Shown in pieces: positions 52,392-60,987 of a DNA stretch of 64,000 nt. The notes below the pieces were generated by a model. That model saw only the letters and a program-made list of their open reading frames with translations. It was not told where the DNA came from and did not search any database. The stretch is from Rhodococcus qingshengii. GTDB taxonomy: Bacteria > Actinomycetota > Actinomycetes > Mycobacteriales > Mycobacteriaceae. How positions within the stretch are numbered: position 1 is the first letter of the stretch; each line of letters opens with the position of its first letter. Location of the stretch: NCBI RefSeq assembly GCF_021025955.1, contig NZ_JAJNCL010000020.1, positions 17,961 to 81,960 of the forward strand. The letters are read 5' to 3'. The position numbers and the translations under genes were made by a program.

Positions 52392-53561
52392 CTCGGGCGT
52401 GCTTGCGCGAGATCGACGGGCGTTGATCCTCGACGCCTGAAGCATCAGATGGTCACGTTCGGCGAGGTTGGATGCCTTGTGCGCTGCATCGGCATACAAC
52501 CTCGCCGCCGTCTCCAGGTCTCCGTCGCGCTCACGGAGATAGGCCTCGACTGCGGCATGGCGTGGAAGTGAATCGTCCAGCGCTGCAAGAGCTGCCAAGC
52601 CGGCGCGTGGTCCGTCCGCCTCGCCGACGGCCACCGCTCGGTTGAGCCGGACGATCGGGCTGTCGGTCAGGGCTGCGAGTTCGTCGTACCACTCCACTAT
52701 CTGAACCCAGTCGGTCTCGTCTGCTGTGAGAGCGTCGGCGTGGAGCGCAGCAATCGCGGCCTGGGCCTGGAACTCACCGAGCCGGTCGCGAGCGAGAGCT
52801 GCCTGGAGGATCACGACTCCTTCGGCAATCGAATCGGTGTCCCACCGGCTGCGATTCTGCTCCGCTAGCGGAACCAGGCTGCCGTCCGCGGCAGTGCGCG
52901 CGGCGCGGCGAGCGTGGTGAAGGAGCATGAGCGCGAGCAACCCCGCGACTTCGGGATGGTCGATCGCGGCCGCGAGCTGCCGGGTGAGCCGTATCGCCTC
53001 CGCGGCCAGGTCGACGTCGCCGGAGTACCCCTCGTTGAAGACCAGATAGAGAACGCGCAGAACGGTGGCGACATCGCCGGGTTGGTCGAACCGCACGCCG
53101 GAGACCGTGCGCTTGGCTCGGCTGATGCGCTGAGCCATCGTCGCTTCGGGCACCAGGTAGGCCTGCGCAATCTGGCGAGTGGTCAGCCCGCCGACAGCGC
53201 GCAGCGTGAGTGCAACGGCAGACGACGGCGTCAACGACGGGTGAGCGCACAGAAAGTAGAGCTGGAGTGTGTCGTCCACGCCCGGCACCGACCCGCTGAC
53301 CGGCCGCTCGCCTGGCTGCTCGTCAACCAGAAACTCCCGCTTGCGACGAGCCGCATCCGACCGGATCCCGTCGAGGAACCGCCGCCAGGCTACTGTGACC
53401 AGCCAGCCCTTGGGATCCCTCGGCGGGTTGTCCGGCCAGGCCCTGACCGCCTCGAGCAGAGCGTCCTGCACGGCGTCCTCGGCCGACGCGAAATCTGCTC
53501 CGCGGCGGACGAGGATGCCGAGCACGCTCGGAGTCAGACTTCGAAGCAGGGCGTCGTCCAT
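52377..53561 (-). CDS. ECF42-type RNA polymerase sigma factor
   Basis: A 394-aa ECF sigma factor with a long C-terminal extension, the mark of ECF42. Sigma region 2 is about residues 1-70 ([36 protein letters not shown], quoted in parts). Region 4 is about 108-160 ([35 protein letters not shown], quoted in parts). The C-terminal 230 residues are helical and TPR-like ([36 protein letters not shown]). No anti-sigma gene is present, as usual for this group. ATG 53561, 8 bp after the YCII gene's stop, was chosen; the frame is open to 53621 within that gene. No good ribosome site is visible, suggesting translational coupling. Confidence 0.88.
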   Translation of the reverse strand: MDDALLRSLTPSVLGILVRRGADFASAEDAVQDALLEAVRAWPDNPPRDPKGWLVTVAWRRFLDGIRSDAARRKREFLVDEQPGERPVSGSVPGVDDTLQLYFLCAHPSLTPSSAVALTLRAVGGLTTRQIAQAYLVPEATMAQRISRAKRTVSGVRFDQPGDVATVLRVLYLVFNEGYSGDVDLAAEAIRLTRQLAAAIDHPEVAGLLALMLLHHARRAARTAADGSLVPLAEQNRSRWDTDSIAEGVVILQAALARDRLGEFQAQAAIAALHADALTADETDWVQIVEWYDELAALTDSPIVRLNRAVAVGEADGPRAGLAALAALDDSLPRHAAVEAYLRERDGDLETAARLYADAAHKASNLAERDHLMLQASRINARRSRASTPESENL

Positions 53562-53569
53562 GAGAGTCG

Positions 53570-53977
53570 TCAGTCCGTGATGGTCGGCGGCTCGGTCAGG
53601 AACGGGCGCAGTTCGAGCCATTCGTGAATCGGCTTCCCGCCGGCGCCGGGTGCGGCCGAAAGCTCGCCGGCCAATTCGACGGCGCGGTCGTAGTTGTCGA
53701 CGTCGATCACCATCCAGCCGGCAATGAGGTCCTTGGTTTCCGCGAACGGGCCGTCGGTGACCGGCGGGCGACCCTCACCGTCGTACCGGACAAAGGTGCC
53801 CTCAGGAGCGAGAGCCTGACCGTCGACGAATTCGCCCGTCCCCTCGAGCCGATCCGCGAAGTCCTGCATGTACTTCACGTGGGCCGTGATCTCGTCCGGT
53901 GTCCACTGGTCCATCGGCACGTCGTTGACTGCAGCCGGAGCGCCGCGGTAGTGCTTGAGCAGCAAGTACTTGGCCAT
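53570..53977 (-). CDS. YCII/DGPF-domain protein paired with sigma factor
   Basis: A 135-aa protein: MAKYLLLKHYRG start and the family's TDGPFAETKDLIAGWMVIDV motif (about residues 78-97). This is the DGPF domain encoded next to nearly all ECF42 sigma genes. ATG 53977 has GAGGAG 8 bases upstream. Its role is unknown; a dimeric, ferredoxin-like barrel that binds small molecules is the known fold. It is co-transcribed with the sigma gene downstream. Confidence 0.88.
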   Translation of the reverse strand: MAKYLLLKHYRGAPAAVNDVPMDQWTPDEITAHVKYMQDFADRLEGTGEFVDGQALAPEGTFVRYDGEGRPPVTDGPFAETKDLIAGWMVIDVDNYDRAVELAGELSAAPGAGGKPIHEWLELRPFLTEPPTITD

Positions 53978-54061
53978 CGTGAATCTCCTCTGTGTCGGTG
54001 CCACCCATTCTGGTCGCACGTCACTACAGGGACGAAGCAAGTCGGGGATTCTCGACATCGC

Positions 54062-54132
54062 AGGGCCTTCGGCCCTGTGCGCCTTTTTGGTAGTGCCCGC
54101 AACCAGAAAGGCGCACGGGGGCCGGAGGCCCT
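54062..54132. repeat. Long nested inverted repeat (about 30-bp arms)
   Basis: The left arm 54062-54091 and right arm 54102-54132 pair over nearly 30 bp (a few mismatches, one bulge) with a 10-base loop. Each arm itself contains a GC hairpin: AGGGCCTTCGGCCCT on the left, GGGCC...GGCCC-like on the right. It begins at the response-regulator stop codon and lies 85 bp upstream of the YCII gene. It could end minus-strand transcription, although no T-run follows, or be an intergenic repeat element of the genome. Confidence 0.7.
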
Positions 54133-54745
54133 AAATCCACCCTTGCCGGCGGGCGATCACTGCAGCCTCGTGCCGATTCGCAGCACCGAGTTTCGTGACA
54201 GCTGACGACAAATAGTTTCGGGTGGTACCCGCAGACAGGTGTGCCCGGGAAGCGATCTGCTCGATGGATGCTCCGTCGGCCGCGTACTCGAGTACGTCCG
54301 CTTCGCGCGGAGTAAGCGGTGAGTCGCCGGCGCCGATTGCCTCGGCAGCCAACGACGGGTCGACGTACCGCCCGCCGGCATGGACGCTGCGGACCACCTC
54401 GGCGAGCGTCGCCGCAGGCGTAGTCTTCGGTAGAAATCCGCGGACACCTGCTGACAGTGCCTTCTTCAGGTACCCAGGACGCCCGTGGCTAGTCACGATG
54501 ATCGAGACGCACCCCGGGACCGTCTGCGCAATTTGTTGCGCCGTCTCAATCCCGTCGATACCCGCCATCTGAAGGTCGAGCACGGCTACGTCAGGCTGAT
54601 GCTTCGCAGCAGCGATCACAGCGTCCTCGCCGGATTCGGCTTCTGCCACGACAACGATGTCGTCCTCGAGCGACAACATCATGGCCAGAGCCGAGCGGAT
54701 CAGGTTCTCGTCGTCAGCCAGCAGTACCTTGATCGGCTCGGTCAC
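54131..54745 (-). CDS. Two-component response regulator (NarL/LuxR type)
   Basis: A 204-aa regulator. The receiver domain (1-about 120) has acidic residues DDEN, phosphoacceptor Asp in DVAVLDLQMAG (about residue 55), Ser in VTSHG and Lys in LPKTT. The C-terminal LuxR HTH (about 140-200) is LTPREADVLEYAADGASIEQIASRAHLSAGTTRNYLSSAV (quoted in parts). The GTG start overlaps the histidine-kinase stop (GTGA), so the two are coupled. It presumably controls the exporter operon of which it is the last gene. The long inverted repeat begins at its stop. Confidence 0.93.
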   Translation of the reverse strand: MTEPIKVLLADDENLIRSALAMMLSLEDDIVVVAEAESGEDAVIAAAKHQPDVAVLDLQMAGIDGIETAQQIAQTVPGCVSIIVTSHGRPGYLKKALSAGVRGFLPKTTPAATLAEVVRSVHAGGRYVDPSLAAEAIGAGDSPLTPREADVLEYAADGASIEQIASRAHLSAGTTRNYLSSAVTKLGAANRHEAAVIARRQGWI

Positions 54746-55884
54746 CGAGACTCCTTCGTTCGGGACGGAAAGTGGGCGGTGAGGGTGAAGCGATCTTCGT
54801 CCTGCACGGTTTCGACAGTTCCTCCGACGGCGCCGACGCGCTCGCGCAATCCGTTCAGGCCGGTTCCGTTGTTCGGCTCTGCGATACGTGCGCCGTCGTT
54901 GGCGATCACGACACCGTCCGCCAACACCTCGATGCTGCAATTCTCGGCACTGGAGTGCCGGAGAATGTTGGTCACGCCTTCACGGACGACCCAGGCAGCG
55001 GCTTCGGCCAGTTCCACCGGCAGTTGATCTGCCGATCCACGTATCGCAGTAGAGATTCCGGCGGCCTCGAGCAGCGACTGCGCACCGGCCAGCTCAGACG
55101 CCAAGGCGATGGACCGGTATCCCCGAACCAACTCGCGCGCTTCGTCGAGTGAATCTTGCGCAAGTTCGCGTACTTCGTCCATCTGCGCGGCGGCACGATC
55201 GTCGCCGCGTCGTGAAAGAGTGGCTGCAAGTTCACTTTTCACAGCAATTGCAGACAGTGCCCGCCCGACGACGTCATGGAGATCGCGCGAAAATCGCAAC
55301 CGCTCCTCGGCGACGGACAGAGCGGCGGCGGCTCCGCGTGCCTCGTCCAATTCGGTGACCATCCGCAGCAGCCACACCGACATGTAGACGGTCAGCCCCA
55401 TGAAGCCAGCGACGATTCCGACGGACACTCCACTTTCCGGACCCGCAAGCAGGCCCAGTACAACCCCGGCGGCCACCGAGCCCACGATCAACCAGCGCAA
55501 CGACGTCAACCCCGCAAGGGGAACGACAAGGATTGCCGCCAGCCAGAAGTACGGGCCGTTCTCGGCATTGCTTCCCAAGGCAATTCCCGCCGAGCAGAAC
55601 GCCGACAACGTCATCACGGCAAGAGGAATCTGGACGGGCTTGGCCACGACTCCGCCCAGATCAGGCATCCGGGACACGGCGACGGCGCACGCAATCGCAC
55701 TGATTCCCAGGAATGCCCCCGACAGATACCGATCCGTCACGATCTCGGTGAACGTACCGAAGCCACCGAAGACGAAGGCGAACATGATGAACGACTGCCG
55801 CGTGTAGAGACGTACCTTGTCGACGTTCGACGCGGTTCGCCACGTCCGTCTCGGATTCCAGCGTCCGAAGTTCTGCGCGATCAT
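54742..55884 (-). CDS. Two-component sensor histidine kinase (HisKA_3, NarX/DesK type)
   Basis: A 380-aa membrane kinase. About five to six hydrophobic segments (residues 30-165) have little outside sequence, as in intramembrane-sensing kinases. The phosphorylation domain is ERLRFSRDLHDVVGRALS (His about residue 200). The ATPase lid has REGVTNILRHS (N box) and NNGTGLNGLRERV (G box). ATG 55884, with GAGAAGG ahead, was chosen over GTG 55890. It follows the ABC-2 permease gene by 21 bp. The combination of exporter plus DesK-type pair resembles antimicrobial-sensing modules such as LiaRS and YvfTU; the signal is unknown. Confidence 0.92.
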   Translation of the reverse strand: MIAQNFGRWNPRRTWRTASNVDKVRLYTRQSFIMFAFVFGGFGTFTEIVTDRYLSGAFLGISAIACAVAVSRMPDLGGVVAKPVQIPLAVMTLSAFCSAGIALGSNAENGPYFWLAAILVVPLAGLTSLRWLIVGSVAAGVVLGLLAGPESGVSVGIVAGFMGLTVYMSVWLLRMVTELDEARGAAAALSVAEERLRFSRDLHDVVGRALSAIAVKSELAATLSRRGDDRAAAQMDEVRELAQDSLDEARELVRGYRSIALASELAGAQSLLEAAGISTAIRGSADQLPVELAEAAAWVVREGVTNILRHSSAENCSIEVLADGVVIANDGARIAEPNNGTGLNGLRERVGAVGGTVETVQDEDRFTLTAHFPSRTKESR

Positions 55885-55905
55885 GCCCACTACCTTCTCA
55901 GAGTT

Positions 55906-56697
55906 CTACGAACGCGGTTCCCAGCGGAAGTGGACGTTCGCAATCAGAACCGAACCGACGATCCACGCCAGCATGACCAACAGCGGTTGCCCAGCCGAAC
56001 CGAAGGTGTCGACAAATCCGGCCGCAGCACCGGGCGCATCGCCCAGATCGGCCAGTTCGCCAGTGGTTCTCCCCAGCCATCCAAGATTGAGAAGGTCGAC
56101 TACCGCGGCCAGCGGAGTGAAATCGAGAATGCGAGCAACGTTGTCCGGCACGACGTTCCTGATCGAAGACATACCTGCCGTCGCCAGAATCAGAATCGGC
56201 ATGCAGGTGATCTGCGCTGCCTCTGCGTTCCGAGTGACAGCCGAAGTGATCAACGCCAGCGCGGTGAAGAGCGCAGCGCCGCCGATCACCGCGACCAGCA
56301 CCAGCACCGGATTGACCGGAGCACTGCCGCCGAGAACCATCACGGCAATTCCGATGACCACCGTCAACAGGCCGGTGAGAACCCACGACGGCACTGCCGG
56401 GCCCGCAAGGATCTCGGCGTCGCTGCATTCCCCGGTGCGTAGTCGCTTGAGAACCAACTCGTCACGACGCGTCGCATACACCGACAGGAGGTTGTAGAAG
56501 ACCACGAACACGAGAAGGAAGAGTGCAAACACCTCGAGGCCTGCCGACACCGACTTGTCCGACAGCCCGCCATCTCGCGACAGATACAGCATTCCCACGG
56601 GAAAGATCAACGGGAGGACGATTGCGTTGAATAGCAACAGTCGATTTCGTCCCAGGAGCGTGAACTCCGAACGAGACAAGGTTGCTATGCGGTTCAT
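55906..56697 (-). CDS. ABC-2 type exporter permease
   Basis: A 263-aa membrane protein with six predicted helices: LLFNAIVLPLIFPVGMLYL, VFALFLLVFVVFYNLLSVY, a cytoplasmic ATRRDELVLKRLRTGECSD loop that contacts the ATPase, then four more. This is the ABC2_membrane pattern of DrrB/YadH-type drug or lipid exporters. The start overlaps the ATPase stop (ATGA). It forms the exporter with the upstream ATPase. Confidence 0.9.
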   Translation of the reverse strand: MNRIATLSRSEFTLLGRNRLLLFNAIVLPLIFPVGMLYLSRDGGLSDKSVSAGLEVFALFLLVFVVFYNLLSVYATRRDELVLKRLRTGECSDAEILAGPAVPSWVLTGLLTVVIGIAVMVLGGSAPVNPVLVLVAVIGGAALFTALALITSAVTRNAEAAQITCMPILILATAGMSSIRNVVPDNVARILDFTPLAAVVDLLNLGWLGRTTGELADLGDAPGAAAGFVDTFGSAGQPLLVMLAWIVGSVLIANVHFRWEPRS

Positions 56698-57632
56698 GCC
56701 GACACTCCTTCGAGAGTTGCGTGATGATCGAATTGGTCTGCAATGGAGAGGAATACGGTCTCCAGGGATGCCGCGCGGGCATCCAAGCCGGTCAGCAGGA
56801 TGTTATTGTGCTGCGCCCACAGCAGCAGTTCCGTCAGGGTCTCCTGGACTGTACGAGTCGTGATGACCACAAGATCGTTTTCGACGCGTATCTCGGCGCC
56901 GGCCAGGGCGGGGAGCGGAAGACCTGGACGGTGCAGTTTGATTTGAGCAGGATGATCCGCGACGACGTCCGCCACGGTACCGCTACGCACCACCGCCCCA
57001 CGGTGCATGATCGCCAATTGGTCGCACAAGGACTCGGCTTCGTCCAGGTAGTGCGTCGTCAACATGATGGTGACGCCCGACGCTTTCAAATCAGCGATCA
57101 ATTGCCAAGTGTTACGACGACTTTCGGGATCCAAACCAGTAGTCGGTTCGTCGAGAAACAGGACGAGTGGCCGACCGATGATCGCGCACGCCAGATCCAG
57201 TCGCCGCGCTTCACCGCCCGAGAGGAACTTCACGCGGGTCTCCCCACGGTCACGCATGTCCACGCGCTCGAGCACCTCGTCGACGGGAAGCGGATTCGAG
57301 CACGTCCCGGCCCACATCGCCAAACTCTCACGAGCAGTCAGGTCTTGAGGCAAGCCACCCTTCTGGAGCATGATGCCAAGCGACGGGCGAATCTGCTTGC
57401 GGTTGCGCACTGGATCCATGCCCAGAACGCGCACCGTACCGGCACTGGCTCGTGAAAGGCCTTGAATTACTTCGAGAGTGGATGTCTTGCCGGCACCATT
57501 TGTTCCGAGGAGGCCGAACAGCTCGCCTTCCTGAACACTCAGATCCAGATTGCGAACAGCATCGAATGCCTCCTTACCGGAGCCGTAACGCCGCGACATT
57601 CCGACAACGTCGATCACAGGATCGCCCTTCAT
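56694..57632 (-). CDS. ABC exporter ATP-binding protein
   Basis: A 312-aa ATPase of the DrrA/NodI/CcmA class: Walker A GTNGAGKTS (about residues 43-51), Q-loop LQKGGLPQDLT, signature FLSGGEARR (about 137), Walker B LVLFLDEPTTGLDP and H-loop TTHY. The C-terminal 90 residues (LHRPGLPLPALAGAEIRV; LDARAASLETVFLSI) match drug-exporter ATPases. The start overlaps the small membrane-protein stop and the stop overlaps the permease start, so all three are coupled. Substrate unknown; an antibiotic or a lipid is most likely. Confidence 0.93.
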   Translation of the reverse strand: MKGDPVIDVVGMSRRYGSGKEAFDAVRNLDLSVQEGELFGLLGTNGAGKTSTLEVIQGLSRASAGTVRVLGMDPVRNRKQIRPSLGIMLQKGGLPQDLTARESLAMWAGTCSNPLPVDEVLERVDMRDRGETRVKFLSGGEARRLDLACAIIGRPLVLFLDEPTTGLDPESRRNTWQLIADLKASGVTIMLTTHYLDEAESLCDQLAIMHRGAVVRSGTVADVVADHPAQIKLHRPGLPLPALAGAEIRVENDLVVITTRTVQETLTELLLWAQHNNILLTGLDARAASLETVFLSIADQFDHHATLEGVSA

Positions 57633-57865
57633 CGCTGCGCCTCCTCTCGGTTCCAGCCGCGCAGTCCGATCGCGAATCGAATACCCGCGTAGACAGCGAG
57701 AGCGGCAACAAGAATCCAGAACACCGGATTGGAGCCGATGATCGCGAACACCACTCCGATGATCGCGATGTTCACGACGATCACTACAAGTTCGCGGCCC
57801 ATCGTGGGTGCGGGTCCGATATCCATCAGGTCCGTCAGGAGGCTTCCCTCGTGTGGTTCTCTCAT
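57629..57865 (-). CDS. Small membrane protein heading the exporter operon
   Basis: A 78-aa protein with a hydrophilic N-terminus (MREPHEGSLLTDLMDIGP), two hydrophobic segments (about residues 28-47 and 50-68) and a polar end (GWNREEAQR). ATG 57865 has GGAGG close ahead; the frame stays open to 57952. Its stop overlaps the ATPase start (ATGA). It resembles short two-helix accessory proteins of signalling and exporter operons, but I do not recognise the family. It may help assemble the exporter or sense its state. Confidence 0.65.
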   Translation of the reverse strand: MREPHEGSLLTDLMDIGPAPTMGRELVVIVVNIAIIGVVFAIIGSNPVFWILVAALAVYAGIRFAIGLRGWNREEAQR

Positions 57866-58099
57866 GCCTCCAAGCCTCGCGGGAAGTCCGCCACGAAAAC
57901 AGTGCACAGCGTCATCACCTGCGGTGACACCGTCATGGATCGGCGATGACAAATGTCATGCGAGGTTCCCGCCGGGACGCGTCGCAAATTGCAGGTAAGG
58001 GTCGACTCGTTGTTTTACTGTTCATTTTGACGTTCCTTTACCCTCGCTTAGAGCTTCTACGGTTCCCGAAGTCCGTACATCGAATCTCGGGAGTTCACG
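57866..58099. promoter_or_regulatory. Divergent gap before the phosphatase gene
   Basis: No gene is seen in these 234 bp. GTTCATT (58020) and GTTCCTT (58032) form a 12-bp-spaced direct repeat that loosely recalls PHO boxes, as would suit a phosphate-starvation phosphatase. The match is weak. Confidence 0.25.
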
Positions 58100-60181
58100 G
58101 TGGCTATCAAGCCTTTGGCCTTGTTCGTCAAACACGACGGTGTGTCTGCACGCGCGTCGATCACCTGCCAGTACAAGTGCGGAAATGCGTGCTCTCACGA
58201 GGTCCCCAACACCTCGGGCGGCGAGTACTTCCGCGACATCGCACGCACGGCACTGACTCGTCGCGGCATGCTTCGGGGCAGCGGCATGGCGGTCCTCGCG
58301 GTGGGAGCTGGTAGCGCCCTCGTCGCGTGTTCGGACGAATCTGCAAGTGCCGAAACGGGAACCGGTTCGACGAGTGGCAGCAGCAGCGGATCGACACCGG
58401 CGGGAACGAACTTCAGCGCTGTCGCTCCCAACAAAGAAGACAAGGTCACCGTCCCTGACGGATACGATCAGGCCGTCGTGATTCGTTGGGGTGACGCCGT
58501 TCTCGCCGGTGCCCCGGCCTTCGACTTCGACAAACAGACTGCAGCAGCGCAGGAACTGCAGTTCGGATTCAACAACGACTTCGCCGGATTGCTTCCGGTC
58601 GACGGGCAGCCCAACACCTACCTACTCGTGGTCAACCACGAATACTCCACCGAGCCCGCGATGTTCCGCGGCTACGATGCGGAGAACCCGACCGAGGAGC
58701 AGTTCAAGATCGGCCTGGCCAGCCACGGATTGTCGGTCGTCCAGGTCAAGGGAGAATCCGACAACGGCAAGCTGGTGCCCGAGATTGGATCGAACAACCG
58801 CCGCATCACCGGAACCACGGAATTTGTCGTGACCGGCCCCGCTGCCGGTAGCGACTTCCTCAAGACGAGCGCCGATCCCACCGGAACCAAAGTGCTCGGC
58901 ACCCTCAACAACTGCGCCGGCGGCGTCACACCTTGGGGCACAGTGCTTTCCGGCGAAGAGAACTTCAACCAGTACTTCGCGAACGCCGAGGGTGTCACCG
59001 ATCCCACGGTCGGAGCGCGACTGAAGCGCTACGGTCTTGCCGGCGCCGCTTCCGAGCGCAAGTGGGAACGCTTCGACAAGCGGTTCGATCTGGTCGCAGA
59101 ACCCAACGAGGTCAACCGATTCGGATACGTCGTCGAGATCGATCCCTGGGATCCGTCGTCGACTCCGATCAAGCACACAGCGCTCGGACGTTTCAAGCAC
59201 GAAGCCGCCACCATTTACATCACGTCGGACGGCACCGTCGTCGCCTACAGCGGCGACGACGAGCGCTTCGACTACATGTACAAGTTCGTCTCCAGCCGAA
59301 AGATGCAGGACGGCAAGAGTCAAGCAGCCATGCGTCACAACATGACTCTGCTCGACGCCGGAACGCTGTACGTCGCAAAGCTCAGCGGAAACTCTGCCGG
59401 CGAGATCGACGGCAGCGGCAAGCTCCCCTCGGACGGCAAGTTCGACGGAAGCGGCGAATGGGTAGCCATCCTGCGCACCGGCGAAGACGGCAAGGGTGAA
59501 TCGCTGGTCGACGGCATGAGCGCCGAAGAGGTAGCCGTCTTCACCCGCCAGGCCGGCGACAAGGTCGGGGCAACGAAGATGGACCGCCCCGAGGACTTCG
59601 AGGCAAACCCGAAGAGTGGCAAGGTTTACGTCGCACTGACCAACAACACCAAGCGCGGCGTCGACGGCGGCGCAGCGGCCGACGAGGCGAACCCACGCAA
59701 CAACAACAAGAACGGCCAGGTCCTCGAAATCACCGACGACCACGCCGGCACCACCTTCGGCTGGAATCTGCTTCTCGTCTGCGGAGATCCAGCCACAGCC
59801 GATACCTACTTCGGTGGATTCGACAAGAGCAAGGTCAGTCCCATCTCGTGCCCGGACAACCTTGCCTTCGACCCGCACGGAAACCTTTGGATCTCCACCG
59901 ACGGCAACGCCCTCAAGTCCAACGACGGACTGTTCAGTGTTGTCCTCGAAGGCGAAAATCGGGGTGAGACAAAGCAGTTCCTCACCGTCCCCGTCGGCGC
60001 CGAAACCTGCGGACCGATTGTGGACGAGAAGCGCGTCATCGTCTGCGTCCAGCACCCCGGCGAGACCGACGACGCCAGCATCGAAAGCCCCGCATCCCAT
60101 TGGCCCGACGGCGGTTCATCACAGCCACGCCCGTCGGTAGTTGCAGCGTGGAAGAAGGACGGATCTCGTCTCGGCTCGTAG
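58100..60181 (+). CDS. phoX: PhoX-type alkaline phosphatase family protein (DUF839), Tat-exported
   Basis: A 693-aa protein. The Tat motif is LTRRGMLRGSG (Arg54, Arg55), followed by a hydrophobic stretch ending VAC at Cys77, so it may be a Tat lipoprotein. The catalytic body has NNDFAGLLPVDGQPNTYLLVVNHEYS (quoted in parts), NNCAGGVTPWGTVLSGEENFNQYF, and AFDPHGNLWISTDG (about residue 594). These match PhoX, a Ca2+/Fe-dependent phosphatase family releasing phosphate from esters outside the cell. Unusually, about 50 residues precede the Tat motif, with three Cys spaced CxxxCxxxC (23, 27, 31). GTG 58100 has GGAG ahead. Substrate range unknown. Confidence 0.88.
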   Translation: MAIKPLALFVKHDGVSARASITCQYKCGNACSHEVPNTSGGEYFRDIARTALTRRGMLRGSGMAVLAVGAGSALVACSDESASAETGTGSTSGSSSGSTPAGTNFSAVAPNKEDKVTVPDGYDQAVVIRWGDAVLAGAPAFDFDKQTAAAQELQFGFNNDFAGLLPVDGQPNTYLLVVNHEYSTEPAMFRGYDAENPTEEQFKIGLASHGLSVVQVKGESDNGKLVPEIGSNNRRITGTTEFVVTGPAAGSDFLKTSADPTGTKVLGTLNNCAGGVTPWGTVLSGEENFNQYFANAEGVTDPTVGARLKRYGLAGAASERKWERFDKRFDLVAEPNEVNRFGYVVEIDPWDPSSTPIKHTALGRFKHEAATIYITSDGTVVAYSGDDERFDYMYKFVSSRKMQDGKSQAAMRHNMTLLDAGTLYVAKLSGNSAGEIDGSGKLPSDGKFDGSGEWVAILRTGEDGKGESLVDGMSAEEVAVFTRQAGDKVGATKMDRPEDFEANPKSGKVYVALTNNTKRGVDGGAAADEANPRNNNKNGQVLEITDDHAGTTFGWNLLLVCGDPATADTYFGGFDKSKVSPISCPDNLAFDPHGNLWISTDGNALKSNDGLFSVVLEGENRGETKQFLTVPVGAETCGPIVDEKRVIVCVQHPGETDDASIESPASHWPDGGSSQPRPSVVAAWKKDGSRLGS

Positions 60182-60184
60182 AGG

Positions 60185-60931
60185 TCAGCTACTCCCGAAC
60201 CCCACGCTGTTGGCATAACGATCGAAATCGCCCTGGGCTCCGCTGTAGACGTTGATGTCGGTATTCCCGGTGATACCGGGGATGCGTCCGGTGCTGGTGT
60301 ACTGCCAGAAGGTCCAGTTGGACCAACCACCGGGTAGCGGTCCCGGGGCATTCTGCCCGTTGTAATCGGCGATCCACAGCGGGTAGTGGTTGAACTCAGT
60401 GGTGTTGGCCATCTGAGTGCGCCAGAAGTTGGGGTACGTGTAAATGATGGGCTGCCGCCCGGTGAGTGCCTGGACTGTATTCAGGTAGCGATGAGTCCAG
60501 TCGATGACCTGTCCGGCGGGCAGTCCCTTTGCGTCCTCGAGATCCAGGACGGGCGGGAGGTCGCCAGGTCCGTTGATACCCAAGACGATCGCCGAGTAGA
60601 AAGCGGCCTGGGCTTCGGGGGACTGGCGAACATCTGCGTAGTGGTACGCCCCGCGCGAGACACCGGCAGCACGCATGACCAGGCAATCCTGGATGAAGTA
60701 CGGATTGACGTAGTTGAGCGACTCGGTGGCCTTGACCATCGCGAACTCGTGCCCTGACGCCTTGACCTGGAACCAGTCGATTCCGGTTCCGTCCACGTGC
60801 TGCCACGAAGAGACGTCCGGGCCGCGTGGAGCGTCGGCCGCGGCGAGGCCCGGTGCCGTGATTGCGATGGCAGCGGCCATCGCGATCGGGGTGAGCTTGC
60901 CCAGTGTCCTGACGATCCGTCGCTCGACCAT
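60185..60931 (-). CDS. Secreted GH25 lysozyme-like muramidase
   Basis: A 248-aa protein. A signal peptide (KLTPIAMAAAIAITAPGLAAA) is cleaved after about residue 32. The GH25 barrel begins PRGPDVSSWQ (about residue 38, first catalytic Asp). FAMVKATESLNYVNPYF and PPVLDLEDAKG carry the second Asp/Glu pair, and WTFWQYTSTGRIPGITGNTDINVY (quoted in parts) closes the active site. It hydrolyses muramic-acid linkages of peptidoglycan outside the cell, perhaps in wall turnover. It is convergent with phoX, the stops 4 bp apart. The N-terminus after the ATG (MVERR) is positively charged, as expected. Confidence 0.9.
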   Translation of the reverse strand: MVERRIVRTLGKLTPIAMAAAIAITAPGLAAADAPRGPDVSSWQHVDGTGIDWFQVKASGHEFAMVKATESLNYVNPYFIQDCLVMRAAGVSRGAYHYADVRQSPEAQAAFYSAIVLGINGPGDLPPVLDLEDAKGLPAGQVIDWTHRYLNTVQALTGRQPIIYTYPNFWRTQMANTTEFNHYPLWIADYNGQNAPGPLPGGWSNWTFWQYTSTGRIPGITGNTDINVYSGAQGDFDRYANSVGFGSS

Positions 60932-60987
60932 TTCCCGAGGGTAAGGTTAATTGGTCCGTTTTGTCCGCTAATTCAGGGAATGTTCAC

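Noticed and set aside
58020..58038. PHO box upstream of phoX
   Set aside because: GTTCATT/GTTCCTT at a 12-bp period is only a partial match to known PhoP boxes, so it is noted in the gap entry but not claimed as a site.
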